From contig JAJYZB010000010.1 in the NCBI GenBank assembly GCA_021800275.1, positions 17,668 through 81,667 of the forward strand: a DNA stretch of 64,000 nucleotides, in the 5' to 3' direction. The stretch is from a bacterium (lineage in GTDB: Bacteria > Vulcanimicrobiota > JABDET01). Shown in pieces: positions 62,780 to 64,000 of this stretch (its first letter is position 1; each line of letters begins with the position of its first letter). The notes below the pieces were generated by a model, which saw only the letters and a program-made list of their open reading frames with translations, ran no database searches and was not told the DNA's origin. A program made the translations under genes and the position numbers.

Positions 62780-62888
62780 ACTTTTTTTTTCTAGAATAGG
62801 CTGGCATGTCCCTTCATGGAACCCTTTATCAGACTCCACAACAATCAATTCTGGAAGGTATGGAGTAAATTATCCAGAAAATTGTCAA

Positions 62889-63902
62889 ATGAAACCCCGC
62901 CTCAAAAACAGTGTCACTATTGTCATCCCAACCCTTAACCGAGAAAACGCTTTGGTAAAAACACTGCGGCGCTGCATAAAACAAGTTTATCCGCCCGAGC
63001 TTTTTGAGATCATTCTTGTGAATGACGGGGAGCCGCTGGAAAAATTCCGGCGGCTGCGTTCCTTTTTGAAAAAAATTAAAGATCCTGAAATCAGATTGAT
63101 TCACCAAAATCACCAGGGGGCTGGTTCAGCTCGAAATAGAGGAGCCATCGAGGGGAAAGGAGAGTTTCTATGCTTTTTTGATGATGACACTCTGCCTTCC
63201 CCATTTTGCATTAAAAATCATGTTAAACTGTTAAACAGAACTAGTTCCATTGTTTCACAGGGGTTAATCCTCCCTTCCCCACAAACCAGTTTAACCGATC
63301 GGTTGATCTGGCAAGATCTTTTTCCGTCCCTCTTAAAGCATAAAGAAGATCTATGTTTTAGAATGATTACCGCAAACCTTGGAATCAAGCGATCGTTTTT
63401 TTTAAAATCAGGACTTTTTGATCCTAATTTTAAAACAATAGAAGATTACGAATTGGGATTCAGGCTTGTAAAAGACCTCAATATGCATGTTCGATTTAAT
63501 AAATATGCTGTTGTATGGCATGAAAGCCCAAGGGATTTCAAATCGTTTTTTTCCAAATCTTTAGAAACAGGCAAAGCTCTCTTGCAATTTTTTAAAAAAC
63601 ATGAAGAAAAATCATATTTGAAGCATTCTCCAAAACCAATAAAATTATTACCTCCTCCCTTAGAACTCAAAAAACAGTTTACGCAGCTTTCATCCAAACG
63701 TTTTACCAAGATCTGCTCTCAAGTCACTAATCTGGAAAAAAAATATTTAAAAACTAAAAATCCAAAAATACTGCGCGAAATTTTGCAAATCTATAAAATT
63801 TTCTCTTTGTACGCTCTTGGGAAAGGATTCTGGGGCTCTATCACCAAATCAAGCTTACTCTCGGAACAATCCCCCACTGCGCCGGATAATCATTCATCAT
63901 AG
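62889..63902 (+). CDS. Family 2 glycosyltransferase
   Basis: A 337-residue GT-A glycosyltransferase. Seen: NSVTIVIPTLNRENALVKTL, FEIILVNDGEPLEKF, IHQNHQGAGSARNRGAIEGK, FLCFFDDDTLPSPFCIKNH with the DDD metal site, and TIEDYELGFRLV. It resembles the N-terminal half of the 677-residue glycosyltransferase at 53.6 kb. The C-terminal 100 residues are Lys-rich. The final residues (PTAPDNHSS) and stop lie within the right copy of the 127-bp repeat, so the original 3' end may have been replaced. Divergent from the RiPP radical SAM gene with 109 bases between starts. Confidence 0.88.
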   Translation: MKPRLKNSVTIVIPTLNRENALVKTLRRCIKQVYPPELFEIILVNDGEPLEKFRRLRSFLKKIKDPEIRLIHQNHQGAGSARNRGAIEGKGEFLCFFDDDTLPSPFCIKNHVKLLNRTSSIVSQGLILPSPQTSLTDRLIWQDLFPSLLKHKEDLCFRMITANLGIKRSFFLKSGLFDPNFKTIEDYELGFRLVKDLNMHVRFNKYAVVWHESPRDFKSFFSKSLETGKALLQFFKKHEEKSYLKHSPKPIKLLPPPLELKKQFTQLSSKRFTKICSQVTNLEKKYLKTKNPKILREILQIYKIFSLYALGKGFWGSITKSSLLSEQSPTAPDNHSS

Positions 63903-64000
63903 AAGCAGCCGCAAAATCAGGATTCAACGGAACCGCTAAACTCAAATACCTTCCCTTCAAACTTAACATCAATCTCAAGGAAACCATAAAATCTAAAAAA
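63841..64000 (-). CDS. Second RiPP radical SAM gene, C-terminal end only (window edge)
   Basis: On the minus strand the frame entering from the window edge encodes the same C-terminal residues as the radical SAM gene 3 kb to the left (through ASMMNDYPAQW), then GIVPRVSLIW and a TGA at 63841-63843. It is therefore the 3' end of a second, probably recently duplicated, copy. Only the last ~52 codons are visible, so whether the copy is complete cannot be judged. A misassembled repeat is an alternative. It overlaps the 3' end of the convergent glycosyltransferase gene by 62 bases. Confidence 0.6.
   Translation of the reverse strand, partial: FLDFMVSLRLMLSLKGRYLSLAVPLNPDFAAASMMNDYPAQWGIVPRVSLIW
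63874..64000. repeat. Right copy of 127-bp exact direct repeat
   Basis: Identical to 60866-60992 with no mismatch to the last base of the window, so the repeat may extend further. The left boundary is sharp (63873 differs from 60865). Confidence 0.95.

Overview
The window is AT-rich bacterial DNA, densely coding on both strands, with many ATGA or TAATG overlaps between consecutive genes. A TonB-dependent outer-membrane receptor, a lipoprotein signal with a lipobox and paired YcgR/PilZ-like proteins point to a Gram-negative cell. Cobalamin is a recurring theme: a class II (B12) ribonucleotide reductase, two short core-MetE methionine synthases and two radical SAM proteins with B12-binding-like N-terminal halves. 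I cannot place the organism in a phylum from the sequence alone; an uncultivated lineage is likely but unproven.

Layout. 1-2.7 kb: 3' part of an aldehyde dehydrogenase plus two enoyl-CoA hydratases, closed by a strong hairpin. 2.8-10.4 kb: tautomerase-like protein, DNA polymerase X, an unknown glycine-zipper protein, a zinc dehydrogenase of the glucose dehydrogenase type, an MFS transporter overlapping a HemL-type aminomutase, and tRNA-Pro(UGG). 10.4-13.4 kb: class II ribonucleotide reductase behind a 540-base leader with a short upstream ORF and an SD-sequestering hairpin. 13.4-17.4 kb: two tandem paralogous OB-fold-like proteins, a CDGSH protein and an APC-type permease. 17.4-26.5 kb: prepilin peptidase, sugar aminotransferase, HemW, an AlkP-superfamily hydrolase, two PilZ/YcgR-like proteins, IspD, a Trp-rich unknown, UbiD and a STAS protein. 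26.6-29.6 kb: GlcE and GlcF without GlcD, and a small protein. 29.6-32.9 kb: an accessory island with an AAA-like/PD-(D/E)XK protein, HicBA and non-coding debris. 32.9-36.7 kb: His-rich methyltransferase divergent from a TonB receptor, then a chagasin-like protein. 36.7-47.4 kb: LysS, RibH, a mismatch-glycosylase and C5-methyltransferase pair, ComM, SpeE/SpeD, an MscS-type channel with a cyclic-nucleotide domain, and the paired core-MetE genes.

47.4-64 kb is the most unusual part. It looks like a ribosomal-peptide (RiPP)-type or HPr-rel-A-type modification locus combined with glycosyltransferases. It holds an HprK-like kinase coupled to a PqqD-type recognition protein, a fusion of a methyltransferase-like domain to a second PqqD domain, several glycosyltransferases, a TPR protein, a secreted M1 aminopeptidase, two B12-type radical SAM enzymes (one with the SRGCWWGEK signature of RiPP maturation radical SAM protein 1) and an SH3-like lipoprotein. 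No precursor peptide is visible. The last 127 bases repeat exactly the 3' end of the RiPP radical SAM gene, so a second copy probably begins at the right edge.

Regulatory structure seen directly: three promoters (two OB-fold genes and the chagasin-like gene) share an 18-base AT-rich element immediately upstream of a -35/17 bp/-10 promoter; the DNA methyltransferase start is preceded by a perfect 10-base tandem repeat; and speD has two hairpins in front of its ribosome binding site.
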